Translations under genes and position numbers: made by a program
Notes under the pieces: generated by a model
Seen by the model: only the letters and a program-made list of their open reading frames with translations
Database searches by the model: none
What the model was told of the DNA's origin: nothing
From: Mobilicoccus pelagius NBRC 104925
Lineage (GTDB): Bacteria; Actinomycetota; Actinomycetes; Actinomycetales; Dermatophilaceae
DNA length: 64,000 nt
Reading direction: 5' to 3'
NCBI RefSeq assembly: GCF_000247995.1
Contig: NZ_BAFE01000007.1
Location: 1 to 64,000 of the forward strand
In this document: positions 9,382-17,765 of the stretch, piece by piece
How the letters are laid out: each line of letters starts with the position of its first letter
Position numbering within the stretch: position 1 is the stretch's first letter

Positions 9382-10578
9382 TCACGCGAGTCGCCAGCCG
9401 TCGTCGGTGCGGCGGGCGAGGCCGAGGAGTTCGAGACGTCCGAGGGCGGCGCGGACGGTGTTCTCGGTCTCCCCGGCGAGCACGCTGAGCCGTTCGACGT
9501 CGGCGGCCTTGCGGCGGGGCAGGACCTCGAACACGCCCCGGTCGGCGCCGTCGAGGCCGTCGCCGGGGCGGCGGGGTACGGGCGTCTCGGGGGCGAGGTC
9601 CTCCCCCATGACGCCGACGAGCTCGACGACCTCGTCGGCGTCGGTGACGAGCTGCGCCATGCCGGACCGGATCATCTCGTGGCATCCGACGGAGGCGATG
9701 GACGTGACCGGTCCGGGGACGGCGACGACGACCCGGTGGTGGGCGGCGGCCGTGCCCGCGGTGTTGCGGGAGCCGGAGCGGCGGCCCGCCTCGACGACGA
9801 CGGTGCCGAGCGTCATCGTCGCGATGAGACGGTTGCGGAGCAGGAACCTCGAGCGGAGCGACGTCGCTCCGGGAGGCATCTCGCTCACGAGTGCGCCGGT
9901 GTCGGCGACGTGGCCGAGGAGGCGGTGGTGCGCGGCCGGGTAGGGGCGGTCGACGCCCCCGGCGAGGACGGCGACCGTACGTCCCCCGACCGCGAGGACA
10001 CCACGGTGGGCGGCGGCGTCGATGCCGAACGCCCCGCCGCTGACGACGGTGACGTCGCGTTCGGCGAGCCCGGCGGCGATGTCGGCGGCGACGGACTCGC
10101 CGTACGCCGTGGCGGCTCGCGCACCGACGACGGCGACGGACCGGCGCATCGCCGCGCCGAGATCGAGCGGTCCGCGGACCCACAGGACGTGCGGCGGGCA
10201 CGCGAGATCACCGAGTCCGAGCGGCCATTCGGGATCGGTGGGGACGAGCAGGCGCGCAGCGCACGCGGCGGTGTCGTCGAGGACCGAGGCGAGGTCGAGG
10301 CGGGTGAGCCGCGGCCGGAACCGGTCGAGGGCGCTCTCGCTGCGGCCGAGCAATGCACGGAGGGCCCCGACGGCGCCGAGCTCGCGGACGAGGCGGGAGG
10401 CGACGGGATCGCCGGGCTCCGCGAGCGCGCTCCAGGCGACCCGCGCGAGGACCTCGGGGTCGAGACCGTCGAGTCCTGCTTCGACGGCGTCGAGGACGGG
10501 GTGGCCGAGGCCCGGGAGAACCGTGGCGGCGCGGGACGCGTCCTGGGGCCCGACCGTGCCGGGCGAGGTGGAGGTCAT
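9382..10578 (-). CDS. dprA: DprA, DNA-processing protein A
   Basis: Loads RecA on incoming single-stranded DNA during natural transformation. The ATG at 10578 has an AGGAGA site upstream; product 398 residues. An N-terminal helical SAM-like region is followed by the Rossmann-like DprA core: VAVVGARAATAYG near residue 148, VVSGGAFGIDAAAH near 178-191, then SRFLLRNRLIATM and the GRRSGSRNTAGTA segment. The C-terminus has a winged-helix domain (VLAGETENTVRAALGRLELLGLA). It lies 67 bp downstream of the 3' half of comM, so a comM-dprA transcript would be disrupted by the element at 11926-21060. Confidence 0.95.
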   Translation of the reverse strand: MTSTSPGTVGPQDASRAATVLPGLGHPVLDAVEAGLDGLDPEVLARVAWSALAEPGDPVASRLVRELGAVGALRALLGRSESALDRFRPRLTRLDLASVLDDTAACAARLLVPTDPEWPLGLGDLACPPHVLWVRGPLDLGAAMRRSVAVVGARAATAYGESVAADIAAGLAERDVTVVSGGAFGIDAAAHRGVLAVGGRTVAVLAGGVDRPYPAAHHRLLGHVADTGALVSEMPPGATSLRSRFLLRNRLIATMTLGTVVVEAGRRSGSRNTAGTAAAHHRVVVAVPGPVTSIASVGCHEMIRSGMAQLVTDADEVVELVGVMGEDLAPETPVPRRPGDGLDGADRGVFEVLPRRKAADVERLSVLAGETENTVRAALGRLELLGLARRTDDGWRLA

Positions 10579-10645
10579 CGTGGGGTCTCCTGGATCGGGA
10601 ATGGGGCGCCGTCGGGGTGGGAGGGGCCGGTCGCAGGAGGGGCGG

Positions 10646-11929
10646 TCATGCGGCGACCCCTGCCTGGGTGCGGAGTCCCAGGGCGAGGCCCACGTCGTCG
10701 CGGCCGGGTGAGTCCCCGCCCCGCAGGTCGGCGACGCTCCACGCGATGCGGAGCACGCGGTCGTACCCGCGGAGGGTGAGCATCCCCCGATCGAGGGCGC
10801 GGTCGAGATCTCCGGTGACGGCCTTGGAGAGGCGCATCCTCGTCCCCCGCAGGGCGGGCCCGGGGACGTGGGCGTTGAGGTGGAGGCCCAGGTCGGCGAG
10901 CCGGACGCGCTGCGCCTTCCTCGCGGTCGCGACGCGGGCGGCGACGACGGCGCTCGACTCACCGCCTGCCTCGGCGAGCGCTGGGCGGGTGACGGCCGAT
11001 ACGCGCAGCTGGAGGTCGACCCGGTCGAGGAGAGGCCCCGCGAGCTTGCCGAGGTAGTCGCGTCGCGCCCGCGGCGAGCAGGAGCAGTCGAGGCCTTTGC
11101 CGTGGGCCTTGCCGCACGGGCACGGGTTGGCGGCGAGGACGAGCTGGAACCGGGCGGGGAACCGCGCCGCCGACCTCTGCCTCGCGACGACGACCTCTCC
11201 CGATTCGAGCGGTTGACGCAGGGATTGGAGAACCCGGGCCGAGAACTCGGGGCTTTCGTCGAGGAAGAGGACCCCGGCGTGGGCCTGGGAGATGAGACCC
11301 GGGCGGACCATGCCGCTGCCGCCACCGATGATCGCGGCGGGCGAGGCGCCGTGGTGGGGTGCGACGAACGGGGGGCGTCGGACGAGGTGCCCGCCGGCGA
11401 GGAGGCCGAGGACGGAGTGGACGGCGGACACCTCGAGCGCCTGCTCGTCGGGCAGATCGGGTAGGAGTCCCGGGAGGCACTCGGCGAGCATCGTCTTTCC
11501 GGCCCCGGGCGGCCCGACCATGAAGAGGTGGTGCCCGCCGGCCGCCGCCACCTCGAGCGCGAGGCGGGCCTCGGGCTGGCCGACCACCTCGGCGAGATCG
11601 CGCTGTCGCGGGGTGAGGGCGGCGACCTCGGGCGGTGGGGTCGCGTCCTCGACGTCGGTGCCCTTCTCGACGGCGAGGTGCCGCCCGACGATCTGGGCGA
11701 GCGAGGACGCGCCGATGACCTGGACCCCGGAGACGAGGGCGGCCTCCCGCATGTTCTCGACGGGGACGACGACCTTCTCGTAGCCGGCGCGGCGGGCGGC
11801 GAGGACGAGCGGCAGGACCCCGGTGACGGGCCGGACGGACCCGTCGAGCCCGAGCTCGCCGAGGTGGACGATCTCGTCGACGACCCGTGCCGGTGCCTTC
11901 TCGGCGGCGACGAGCACGGCGATGGCGAT
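10646..11929 (-). pseudogene. comM: comM, 3' part (gene interrupted by integrated element)
   Basis: C-terminal 426 codons of the ComM/YifB AAA+ helicase, which promotes branch migration during natural transformation. It carries the Lon-like S5 remainder (AIAVLVAAEKAP onward), Walker A VGPPGAGKTMLAE, the FLDESPEF Walker B region, a Cys-rich segment (NPCPCGKAHGKGLDCSC) and the C-terminal MgChl-type lid. It has no normal start: the frame runs out into the element and a TTG at 11947 is the only candidate. The first 85 codons lie at 21058-21312. Joining the two at the CGAT core gives FDLSI-AIAVL in frame, matching the FDLPIAIALL layout of the family. Reversibly interrupted rather than decayed. Confidence 0.93.
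11926..11929. other. Left attachment core (attL side), CGAT
   Basis: Host comM sequence reads up to this CGAT; element sequence begins at 11930. The identical tetranucleotide lies at 21057-21060. Deleting 11930-21060 restores an uninterrupted comM reading frame. A short core is typical of large serine integrases, which cross over at a central dinucleotide. The full attB/attP arms cannot be delimited by eye. Confidence 0.8.
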
Positions 11930-11966
11930 GCCGAGGGGCAATGTCAAGCGGGTACATACTTAAGCC

Positions 11967-13379
11967 ATGACCAACAACCGGGCAGCGATCTACGCGCGCA
12001 TCTCCCGCGACGCCGACGGCCGAGCGATGGGCGTCGGGCGCCAAGAGGAGGACTGCCGCGCCCTTGCCGATCGGCTCGGGCTGAGCGTGGTCGAGGTGTT
12101 CACCGACAACGACATCGGCGCATCGACCCGCAGCCGCAAGCGACGCCGCCCCGGATACGAGGCGCTGCTCGACGGGGCGCGAGAGGGCCGGTTCGGCACG
12201 ATCCTGGCGTACTCGAACAGCCGCCTCACGCGCCGCACGCTCGAGCTCGAGGATCTGATCGTGCTGCACGAACGGCACGGCGTGCGGATCCGCACCGTCG
12301 TGTCCGGGGATGACGACCTGGGCACCGCCGACGGCCGGATGATCGCCCGGATCAAGGCCAGCGTCGACGCCGCCGAGGCCGAGAGGGTGAGCGAACGTGC
12401 TCGCCGCGCCAAGGACCAACGGGCGCTTTCCGGGACGCCCCTGGGTGGGCGGCGACCGTACGGGTACGAGCCGGGCGGTCTCATCATCCGTGAGGACGAA
12501 GCGGCTCGGGTACGGGAGGCGACGGCGGAGATTCTCGCCGGGGGGTCCGTGCGCGGACTTGTGGCCCGGTGGAACCGGGAGGGTGTGCCGACCTCGACGG
12601 GCGGCCAGTGGGGGCAGTCGTCGCTGCGGGCGATGCTCCTGCGCCCGAGGAATGCGGGCCTCATGGTCCACCGTGGGGCGATCGTCGGCGCCGCGGCGTG
12701 GCCGGCCATCGTTCCCGAGGAGCAGTGGCGTGCCCTCGTGGACCTGTTGAGCGACCCCGGGCGTCGGACAAGTCCCGGCCCCGAACGGAAGTACCTGGGG
12801 TCCGGCCTGTTCCGCTGCGCCGTGTGTGGAGGGACCGTGGTCGGCGGGCACGCGAATCAGCTCCTCGTGTACCGCTGCCGTCCTGGGTGTGTGTCCCGCG
12901 GAATGCTCGAGGTTGACGACCTCGTCACGGGCGTCATCATCGAGCGTCTCCGCCGACCCGACTTCGCCGACGCGCTCGCCGTCGCCGCCGCGCCGGGCGT
13001 CGACGTGCCCGCCCTCGAGCTCCGCACGACGGTCCTGAGAGACCGGCTCAACCGACTCGCCAAGGGCTACGCCGCGGGCGTCATCGACTCGTTGCAGCTC
13101 GCGGCGGGATCGAAGGTGCTGCGCGCCGAGCTCGAGGGGGTCCGCGAGCGCATCGCCGCGGCGTACCAGGGGTCGGCTCTGAGCGGCATCGCCGATGCTC
13201 CCGACCCGGGTGAGCGATTCATGGACGCGGACCTAGCCCGGCGGCGTGCGGTCCTCGACGCGCTTGTGGTGGTGACGTTGGACAAGTCGGGGCGGGGGCG
13301 GCCGAAGGGGTGGGCGCCGGGTGACTCGTACTTCCGGCCCGAGACGGTGCAGATCGAGTGGAGGGGGGTGACGTCGTGA
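11967..13379 (+). CDS. Serine recombinase/integrase of the comM element
   Basis: 470-residue large serine recombinase, starting 38 bp inside attL. The catalytic domain holds YARISRD with nucleophile Ser13 and the conserved S-R pair at SNSRLTRR (residues 83-90). It is followed by the Recombinase domain (GRRPYGYEPG onward, about residues 160-260). A zinc ribbon uses Cys284, Cys287, Cys304 and Cys308 (CAVCGG and YRCRPGC). A C-terminal helical region follows, probably the coiled coil that controls synapsis. It should catalyse insertion at comM attB and, with a directionality factor, excision. No clear ribosome-binding site is seen before the ATG. Its stop overlaps the next gene by 4 bp. Confidence 0.95.
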   Translation: MTNNRAAIYARISRDADGRAMGVGRQEEDCRALADRLGLSVVEVFTDNDIGASTRSRKRRRPGYEALLDGAREGRFGTILAYSNSRLTRRTLELEDLIVLHERHGVRIRTVVSGDDDLGTADGRMIARIKASVDAAEAERVSERARRAKDQRALSGTPLGGRRPYGYEPGGLIIREDEAARVREATAEILAGGSVRGLVARWNREGVPTSTGGQWGQSSLRAMLLRPRNAGLMVHRGAIVGAAAWPAIVPEEQWRALVDLLSDPGRRTSPGPERKYLGSGLFRCAVCGGTVVGGHANQLLVYRCRPGCVSRGMLEVDDLVTGVIIERLRRPDFADALAVAAAPGVDVPALELRTTVLRDRLNRLAKGYAAGVIDSLQLAAGSKVLRAELEGVRERIAAAYQGSALSGIADAPDPGERFMDADLARRRAVLDALVVVTLDKSGRGRPKGWAPGDSYFRPETVQIEWRGVTS

Positions 13380-13768
13380 CCGGGGAGCACAAGGTGCGCG
13401 AGAGGTTGTTCCGCGAGCTGAACGGCAAGCTCGAGGTGCCGGAGGGGGCGGTGCGGGTCGTGTGCATGAAGCACGAGCGCCCGAAGCGGCTGCTGCTGGC
13501 GCTCCCCGGTGCTGACGGGTGGACCCTCTCGACGATGCGGGGGTACGCGCCGGGGGCGTCGGATGAGGGGGCAGGGCATCCCCACGTGGAGCGGGGCGGG
13601 GCGCGCCTGTCGTTGGATCAGGGGCAGATGGGGGACGTGGTCGTGATGCCGTGCCCGAGCTGTTCTGCCCGCCCGCGGGTGACGTTCGAGCGGGTGTGTC
13701 GCGTCCTCGACCGTGTGAGGTCCGCTGGGGCGGTGAGGGTTCCGCTTTCGGCGTTTGACCAGCGGTAA
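13376..13768 (+). CDS. Small zinc-motif protein of unknown function
   Basis: 130 residues from a GTG that overlaps the integrase stop (GTGA), so it is probably translated with it. Begins MTGEHKVRERLFRELNG. An early cysteine/histidine pair (VVCMKHERPKR) and a later CPSC pair (MPCPSCSARPRV) suggest a small metal-binding fold. Its position directly after the integrase makes a role in recombination control possible, including as directionality factor, but nothing in the sequence proves it. Function not recognised. Confidence 0.7.
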   Translation: MTGEHKVRERLFRELNGKLEVPEGAVRVVCMKHERPKRLLLALPGADGWTLSTMRGYAPGASDEGAGHPHVERGGARLSLDQGQMGDVVVMPCPSCSARPRVTFERVCRVLDRVRSAGAVRVPLSAFDQR

Positions 13769-13958
13769 CGCTGCTGGATCGGAGCGGCTGAACAACGTAG
13801 ACTGACGTCACCAGGCACATCGAGCGCGCATCAAGTCACACGCGCTGCGGATGCCCTGGGGGCAGACTCACGAGACGCCACCGGCCAGACGCCGACGAGT
13901 CGTGGGACCGAGGTCCTCCATCGGGACCTCGATTCCACCGTGCTCGGACGGAGTCACA

Positions 13959-14204
13959 GTGCCCACACAGCAGCTCAAATCTCGCGAGACCCGCGCCCTC
14001 GCCGGCCGCATCGCCGCCCTCTCCCGGTCTCGGACCGCCGATGACCCTGAGTTCATCGACACCCGCCGCCGCCACAAGGAATCCGCCCTGGCGGACCACA
14101 TCAAGGCCGTCGTCGATACCGCTCCCCCGCTGACCGACGAGCAGCGGGAACGCCTCGTCGTCCTTCTCCGCCCCTCCGCGACGAACGGGGGTTCGGGGCG
14201 ATGA
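13959..14204 (+). CDS. Small helical actinophage-type protein
   Basis: 81 residues from a GTG start at 13959; the frame is open upstream to 13851 but without coding character. The sequence is two helical stretches ending in the AVVDTAPPLTDEQRERL segment. A similar APPLTxEQRxxL ending recurs in small proteins of actinobacterial prophages, from my memory of such genomes, with no known function. The 190 bp before it (13769-13958) may hold the promoter of the following gene string: a TAGACT hexamer lies near 13797, without a clear -35. Its stop overlaps the next ATG (ATGA). Confidence 0.7.
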   Translation: MPTQQLKSRETRALAGRIAALSRSRTADDPEFIDTRRRHKESALADHIKAVVDTAPPLTDEQRERLVVLLRPSATNGGSGR

Positions 14205-14536
14205 CGACACGAGAAAGCCGCCGCACCTCCCAGCACGACGGCATCCCCAACAACAACGCCCATCGTACCCGCGCCGTCGCTGGTGAACTCACTCTCGACC
14301 TTCGTGGCGCTGCGTCCCGCGAGATCGTCTCGCGCCTGTACGAGGTCCAGGTAGTGCCCGTCGGCACCATCGTCGTCCTCGACGTCGATAGTGCGTCCGA
14401 GTGGACACCGAGTGTCAGCTCGGCCGTGCGTGCAGTCGGGTGCCGGGCCGACTTCGTGGTGACGTCGACTGACGGTCTCGCCCTCTCCCGCTGGTACGGC
14501 GCCATCGCTGACGTGCTCGAGCGAGACCAGTCGTGA
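14201..14536 (+). CDS. Hypothetical protein of the comM element
   Basis: 111 residues, start ATG overlapping the previous stop by 4 bp. The N-terminus is polar and probably disordered (about 30 residues). The rest alternates short strands and helices (ELTLDLRG, GTIVVLDVDS, ADFVVTSTDG), reminiscent of a small alpha/beta STAS-like fold, but that is only pattern reading. No catalytic motif is seen. Followed with a 4-bp overlap by the next gene. Confidence 0.65.
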   Translation: MTTRESRRTSQHDGIPNNNAHRTRAVAGELTLDLRGAASREIVSRLYEVQVVPVGTIVVLDVDSASEWTPSVSSAVRAVGCRADFVVTSTDGLALSRWYGAIADVLERDQS

Positions 14537-14832
14537 ATCGCCGCCGAGGACCGTGGTTCGTCCACGCGTGGATCGTCGGCCCGCGGGGTCGGTGGGTGCT
14601 GCTGCGGGGCGTGCGCTCTGCGCTGCTACGTCGCTACGGCATCGTCGCAAGCTACTCGGCGTCGCACCGCGGCGTGGTCGTCCTCGCCCGCCGGCGGGGC
14701 GACGTCGAGGCCGTCCTCGAGGCCGTCGGCGCTCGGCTCGTCGTGCACGAGGACGTCCCGGAGGCGACGGTCGCCCAGGTCGTGCCCACCCCCGAGGCGA
14801 TGCAGCTCGAGTTGCTGGGGGGTGCCGCATGA
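14533..14832 (+). CDS. Hypothetical basic protein of the comM element
   Basis: 99 residues from a GTG that overlaps the previous stop (GTGA). Basic N-terminal half (MNRRRGPWFVHAWIVGPRGRWVLLRGVR), then a stretch with a short-strand and helix pattern (VVVLARRRGDVEAVLEAVGARLVV). No cysteine motif, membrane segment or known signature. It immediately precedes and overlaps the ATPase gene, so a role in element replication is possible but unproven. Confidence 0.6.
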   Translation: MNRRRGPWFVHAWIVGPRGRWVLLRGVRSALLRRYGIVASYSASHRGVVVLARRRGDVEAVLEAVGARLVVHEDVPEATVAQVVPTPEAMQLELLGGAA

Positions 14833-16097
14833 CGTTCGCCGACTACCCGGATGTTGACGTCCCGCCGCCCTACGACGAGGTCGAGGACGAGGGTGTCATC
14901 GCCGAACGGACTCGCCGACTGTTCCCCCGGATCGATTGGCACGCCCTCTGGGCCGACGAAACCGAGGAGGAGTGGCTACTCGAACCCCTCATCTCCGCCC
15001 GGCGCCTCGTCTCCCTCTACTCGCCACCCAAGGTCGGCAAGTCCCTTCTCCTCCTCGAGGTCGCCGTCGCGCTGTCCCGCGGCACACCGTGCCTCGGCAC
15101 CCGTCCACCCCGCCGCGTGAGAGTGCTCTATGTCGACTTCGAGAACGACCCCCGCGGGGACGTTCGCACCCGACTCCGCGCCATGGGCGTCGGACCGGAC
15201 GACCTCGACCACCTCGACTACCTGTCCTTCCCCTCGATGGCCGTCCTCGACAGCGAACGCGGCGGCCTCGAGCTCGCCGAAGCTGTGCACGCGTACGGCT
15301 CCGAGGTCGTCGTCATCGACACCGTGTCCCGCACTGTCGCCGGCGAGGAGAACAGCAACGACACGTGGCTGAACTTCTACCGTCACACCGGGCTACGGAT
15401 GAAGCAAAACGGCGTGGCGATGATCCGTCTGGACCACTCCGGCAAGGACGCCGACAAGGGCGCGCGTGGCGGGTCCGCGAAGGCCGGCGACGTCGACGCC
15501 GTGTGGCGCTTGACGCGTGTCACGGAAGACAGGTTCCGCCTCGAGTGCACCGACTCCCGCATGCAGATCGACAACAAGGTCTTGCACCTCACCCGCCAAC
15601 GTCTGCCGCACCTGCATCACGAGGTGGACGGCGCGTCTGTCCTCACCACCCGTGAGGAGCGCATCGAGCACCTCATCGCCGTCCTTGAGGTGCTCGAGGT
15701 TCCCGCCGACGCCAGCCGGACGGCCGTCAAGAAGGCTCTCAAGGAGCGCGGGGAGAGCGCCCGGACTGAGGTCCTCGCCGAGGTCGTCCGACGCCGCAAA
15801 CACCTGTTCCCGAACCTTGGGAACAGGCCCGAGGACGGGGCCGTGGGAACAGCCGGGGACAACCAGCCCGCCGATTCACAGAATGCCTGCTCACCACCTG
15901 TTCCCACCCTCCGGGAACAGGTGGGAACAGGTGGGACAGACACCTGTTCCGCTGTCCCCCCCTCTATAGAGGGGGACAGCGGACAGAACAGGGAACGGGA
16001 CGGCGCCTGCCGGGTGTGCGGAGAGGCCCTGCACCCCGCCCTCGTCGAGGGCGGAGACACCGTTCATCCGACGTGCGACGCCGGGGGTGACCGATGA
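14829..16097 (+). CDS. RepA-like hexameric AAA ATPase
   Basis: 422-residue RecA-fold ATPase of the RepA/AAA_25 type found in plasmids, satellites and prophages as a replicative helicase. Walker A is SPPKVGKS (residues 65-72) and the Walker B strand VVVIDT (160-165). YVDFENDPRGDVRTRL and the RLDHSGKD...RGGSAKAGDVD stretch are family landmarks. After about residue 320 comes a linker whose DNA is a cluster of inverted repeats, and the C-terminus has a possible zinc knuckle (CRVCG...HPTC). No primase motif is seen, so it would rely on host or helper primase. The start overlaps the previous stop by 4 bp. Confidence 0.85.
   Translation: MTFADYPDVDVPPPYDEVEDEGVIAERTRRLFPRIDWHALWADETEEEWLLEPLISARRLVSLYSPPKVGKSLLLLEVAVALSRGTPCLGTRPPRRVRVLYVDFENDPRGDVRTRLRAMGVGPDDLDHLDYLSFPSMAVLDSERGGLELAEAVHAYGSEVVVIDTVSRTVAGEENSNDTWLNFYRHTGLRMKQNGVAMIRLDHSGKDADKGARGGSAKAGDVDAVWRLTRVTEDRFRLECTDSRMQIDNKVLHLTRQRLPHLHHEVDGASVLTTREERIEHLIAVLEVLEVPADASRTAVKKALKERGESARTEVLAEVVRRRKHLFPNLGNRPEDGAVGTAGDNQPADSQNACSPPVPTLREQVGTGGTDTCSAVPPSIEGDSGQNRERDGACRVCGEALHPALVEGGDTVHPTCDAGGDR
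15803..15980. repeat. Inverted-repeat/iteron cluster inside the ATPase gene, candidate origin
   Basis: Two inverted repeats share the same arms and the same 7-bp spacing: CCTGTTCCC (15803-15811) with GGGAACAGG (15819-15827), and CCACCTGTTCCC (15894-15905) with GGGAACAGGTGG (15913-15924). Further half-sites follow: GGGAACAGGT again at 15923 and CACCTGTTCC at 15941-15950. Directly after is a long hairpin with stem GCTGTCCCCC/GGGGGACAGC around a central CTCTATAGAG (15951-15980, two bulged C). Clustered sites plus an A/T-containing hairpin at the end of the helicase gene is what replication origins of small elements often look like. Origin function is inference. Confidence 0.6.
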
Positions 16098-16411
16098 CGA
16101 CCACCTACCCCGGCCCCCGCCCGGCGCCTCGTCCGGGCGTCTGCGATCTGCATGACCGTGAGCCGCTCACGGCATCGGGCACATGCCCGTGGTGCCGCGC
16201 GGAGGCGCTCGCCGCGACGCCGCCGCCGATCCCCGGCCCGCTCCGTCCGGCGCGGCTCGGCGAGCTCGTCACCGCACTCCCCACCACACCGAAGCGGCAG
16301 AGGACCGCCATGCCGCCGGACTACGCCCGAAGCCCATCCGTACGCGATTGGGACGTTTCACGTACGACGAGCGTGACCAACACCACATTGACGACCGAGG
16401 AGACCCGATGA
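16094..16411 (+). CDS. Small zinc-motif protein of unknown function
   Basis: 105 residues, ATG overlapping the ATPase stop by 4 bp. The N-terminal third has CDLHDREPLTASGTCPWC, a Cys-x2-His and Cys-x2-Cys pair suitable for one zinc ion. The remainder is polar and rich in Pro, Thr and Arg, probably disordered. Similar short zinc-ribbon proteins follow replication genes in actinobacterial prophages. Function not recognised; the next gene overlaps by 4 bp. Confidence 0.65.
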   Translation: MTTTYPGPRPAPRPGVCDLHDREPLTASGTCPWCRAEALAATPPPIPGPLRPARLGELVTALPTTPKRQRTAMPPDYARSPSVRDWDVSRTTSVTNTTLTTEETR

Positions 16412-16911
16412 CCCACCCCGGGCCCAACATCTGGGCAGACGCCGACCCCGAGCAGCTCGCCCACCTCCGCCAAGCCGCATGGAGGTGGTTCGACTGCGAC
16501 CTCCACGAGCTCAACGACCACGGCCTCCGCGGCCTGCTCCACACGCTCGAAGCGCACGCCAAGGCCCTCGCGGAGAAGGCCGCCAAACTCGACCGACGAG
16601 TGATCGCCCTCCGCGCCATCAAGGACCAGCACGACGCCTGGCTCCGCGAGGAGGACGACGACGCCCTCACCCTCCCCGGCCTCGTCGCCACCGTCTGCCG
16701 CGTCGACGGCGTCGAGCTCGGAGTCACCGCCAACCCGCACGAGGCCGTGGAGGACGCCCCGTTCTCCGTGTTCGTGCCGTGGCCGGTGATCGTCGACCCG
16801 TCGATCCCGCGGCGGCTACGGGTGGACCTCATCGAGTGGCCGCTGCACGAGCTCGTCGGGCCGCTCCCGGCTGAGGTGCTGGCCCGTGTCCGTGGTGAGG
16901 GGGAGGCATGA
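16408..16911 (+). CDS. Hypothetical protein of the comM element
   Basis: 167 residues, ATG overlapping the previous stop. The first half is helical, with a probable short coiled coil (LLHTLEAHAKALAEKAAKLDRRV). The second half is beta-rich and ends acidic. No nucleotide-binding, metal or membrane motif is seen. Placed between the replication block and the packaging block and overlapping both by 4 bp, it belongs to the same transcript. Function unknown. Confidence 0.65.
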   Translation: MTHPGPNIWADADPEQLAHLRQAAWRWFDCDLHELNDHGLRGLLHTLEAHAKALAEKAAKLDRRVIALRAIKDQHDAWLREEDDDALTLPGLVATVCRVDGVELGVTANPHEAVEDAPFSVFVPWPVIVDPSIPRRLRVDLIEWPLHELVGPLPAEVLARVRGEGEA

Positions 16912-17765
16912 CCGAACAGGATGGGGTTTTCCCGGGCCCTGGGAAGGCCGGGAAAAGTCCGAAGCGGGGTAGGCCGCCCAAGTACTCGCAGGAGCAGCGG
17001 GACGCGGCTGTGCGGCTCGCAGAGGAGTTCGGTCATGCCGAGGCGGGACGGCGTACGGGCATCCCGCCTCGGACGGTGGAGTACTGGACTCGGCAGGCCG
17101 GTGTGCGGGTGGCGGAGTCGCCGTCGGCCGAGAGGACGGCGGTGGCGCGCACCCTCGCGGCTGAGCGTCGCGCGGAGCTACAACGGGTCGCGGTGGAGGA
17201 GCTCGAGGCGCCGCTTCGTGCTGCTCTCGGCGATGTGACGCGCCGGTTGGACCTGCGGCGGGCGTTGACGGAGGGTATCGCCGACGCACCCGAGGAGGAC
17301 CTCGAGGCCGTCATGGACCCGAAGACGATGGCGGTGCGTGCTGAGGTCGAGACGGGTGACCTTGGGCGCCTGCTGCGCAAGGTGCGCCTGTTGGAGCTCG
17401 GCGCCGGCATGTCGACGGCGGACGCCGTGCGGGCCCTGTCGACGCTGCTGCGGGACCGGGCCCTCGTCGGGCAGGCTCAGGCGGCCGGAGAGGGTGCGTG
17501 CCCGGCGTGTGGCCGCTCCGGTGAGGCGGGCGGGGATGTGCTGTTCGTGGAGCGGTACGCCCTGACGGAGCCGGGGCAGGCGGCGCGGCTGCTGCGCACG
17601 GATCGGGTCGAGGGCGGGGCGACGGTGCCGTTGTGGGCCGGGTCGCGGGTCGTCGACGCCGCCGGCCGCCAGGTCACGCACGAGGGGCGTCCGTTGCGGG
17701 ACCCGCGGTTGTCGGAGGACGGCACGGTCGTCGTCGACGCCGAGATCGTCGAGGAGGACCGGTGA
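16908..17765 (+). CDS. Terminase small subunit-like DNA-binding protein
   Basis: 285 residues with an N-terminal helix-turn-helix (YSQEQRDAAVRLAEEFGHAEAGRRTGIPPRTVEYWTRQAGV, residues about 26-66), a long helical middle, and a CPACGR motif near residue 200. The HTH style (EAGRRTGIPPRTVEYW) and the position immediately before, and overlapping, the large terminase gene point to recognition of packaging sites. The C-terminal 100 residues are less typical; no ATPase motif. A transposase-like or regulatory HTH protein is the alternative. Confidence 0.7.
   Translation: MTEQDGVFPGPGKAGKSPKRGRPPKYSQEQRDAAVRLAEEFGHAEAGRRTGIPPRTVEYWTRQAGVRVAESPSAERTAVARTLAAERRAELQRVAVEELEAPLRAALGDVTRRLDLRRALTEGIADAPEEDLEAVMDPKTMAVRAEVETGDLGRLLRKVRLLELGAGMSTADAVRALSTLLRDRALVGQAQAAGEGACPACGRSGEAGGDVLFVERYALTEPGQAARLLRTDRVEGGATVPLWAGSRVVDAAGRQVTHEGRPLRDPRLSEDGTVVVDAEIVEEDR

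Noticed and set aside
11930-11955. A TTGACA hexamer at 11942-11947 (minus strand) as an outward promoter reading into the 3' part of comM
   Set aside because: No -10 element lies at suitable spacing, and the downstream fragment has no ribosome-binding site.
15801-15985. Repeat cluster as CRISPR or transcription terminator
   Set aside because: Repeats are palindromic half-sites within a coding region with irregular distances, and translation continues through them; an origin or operator cluster fits better.
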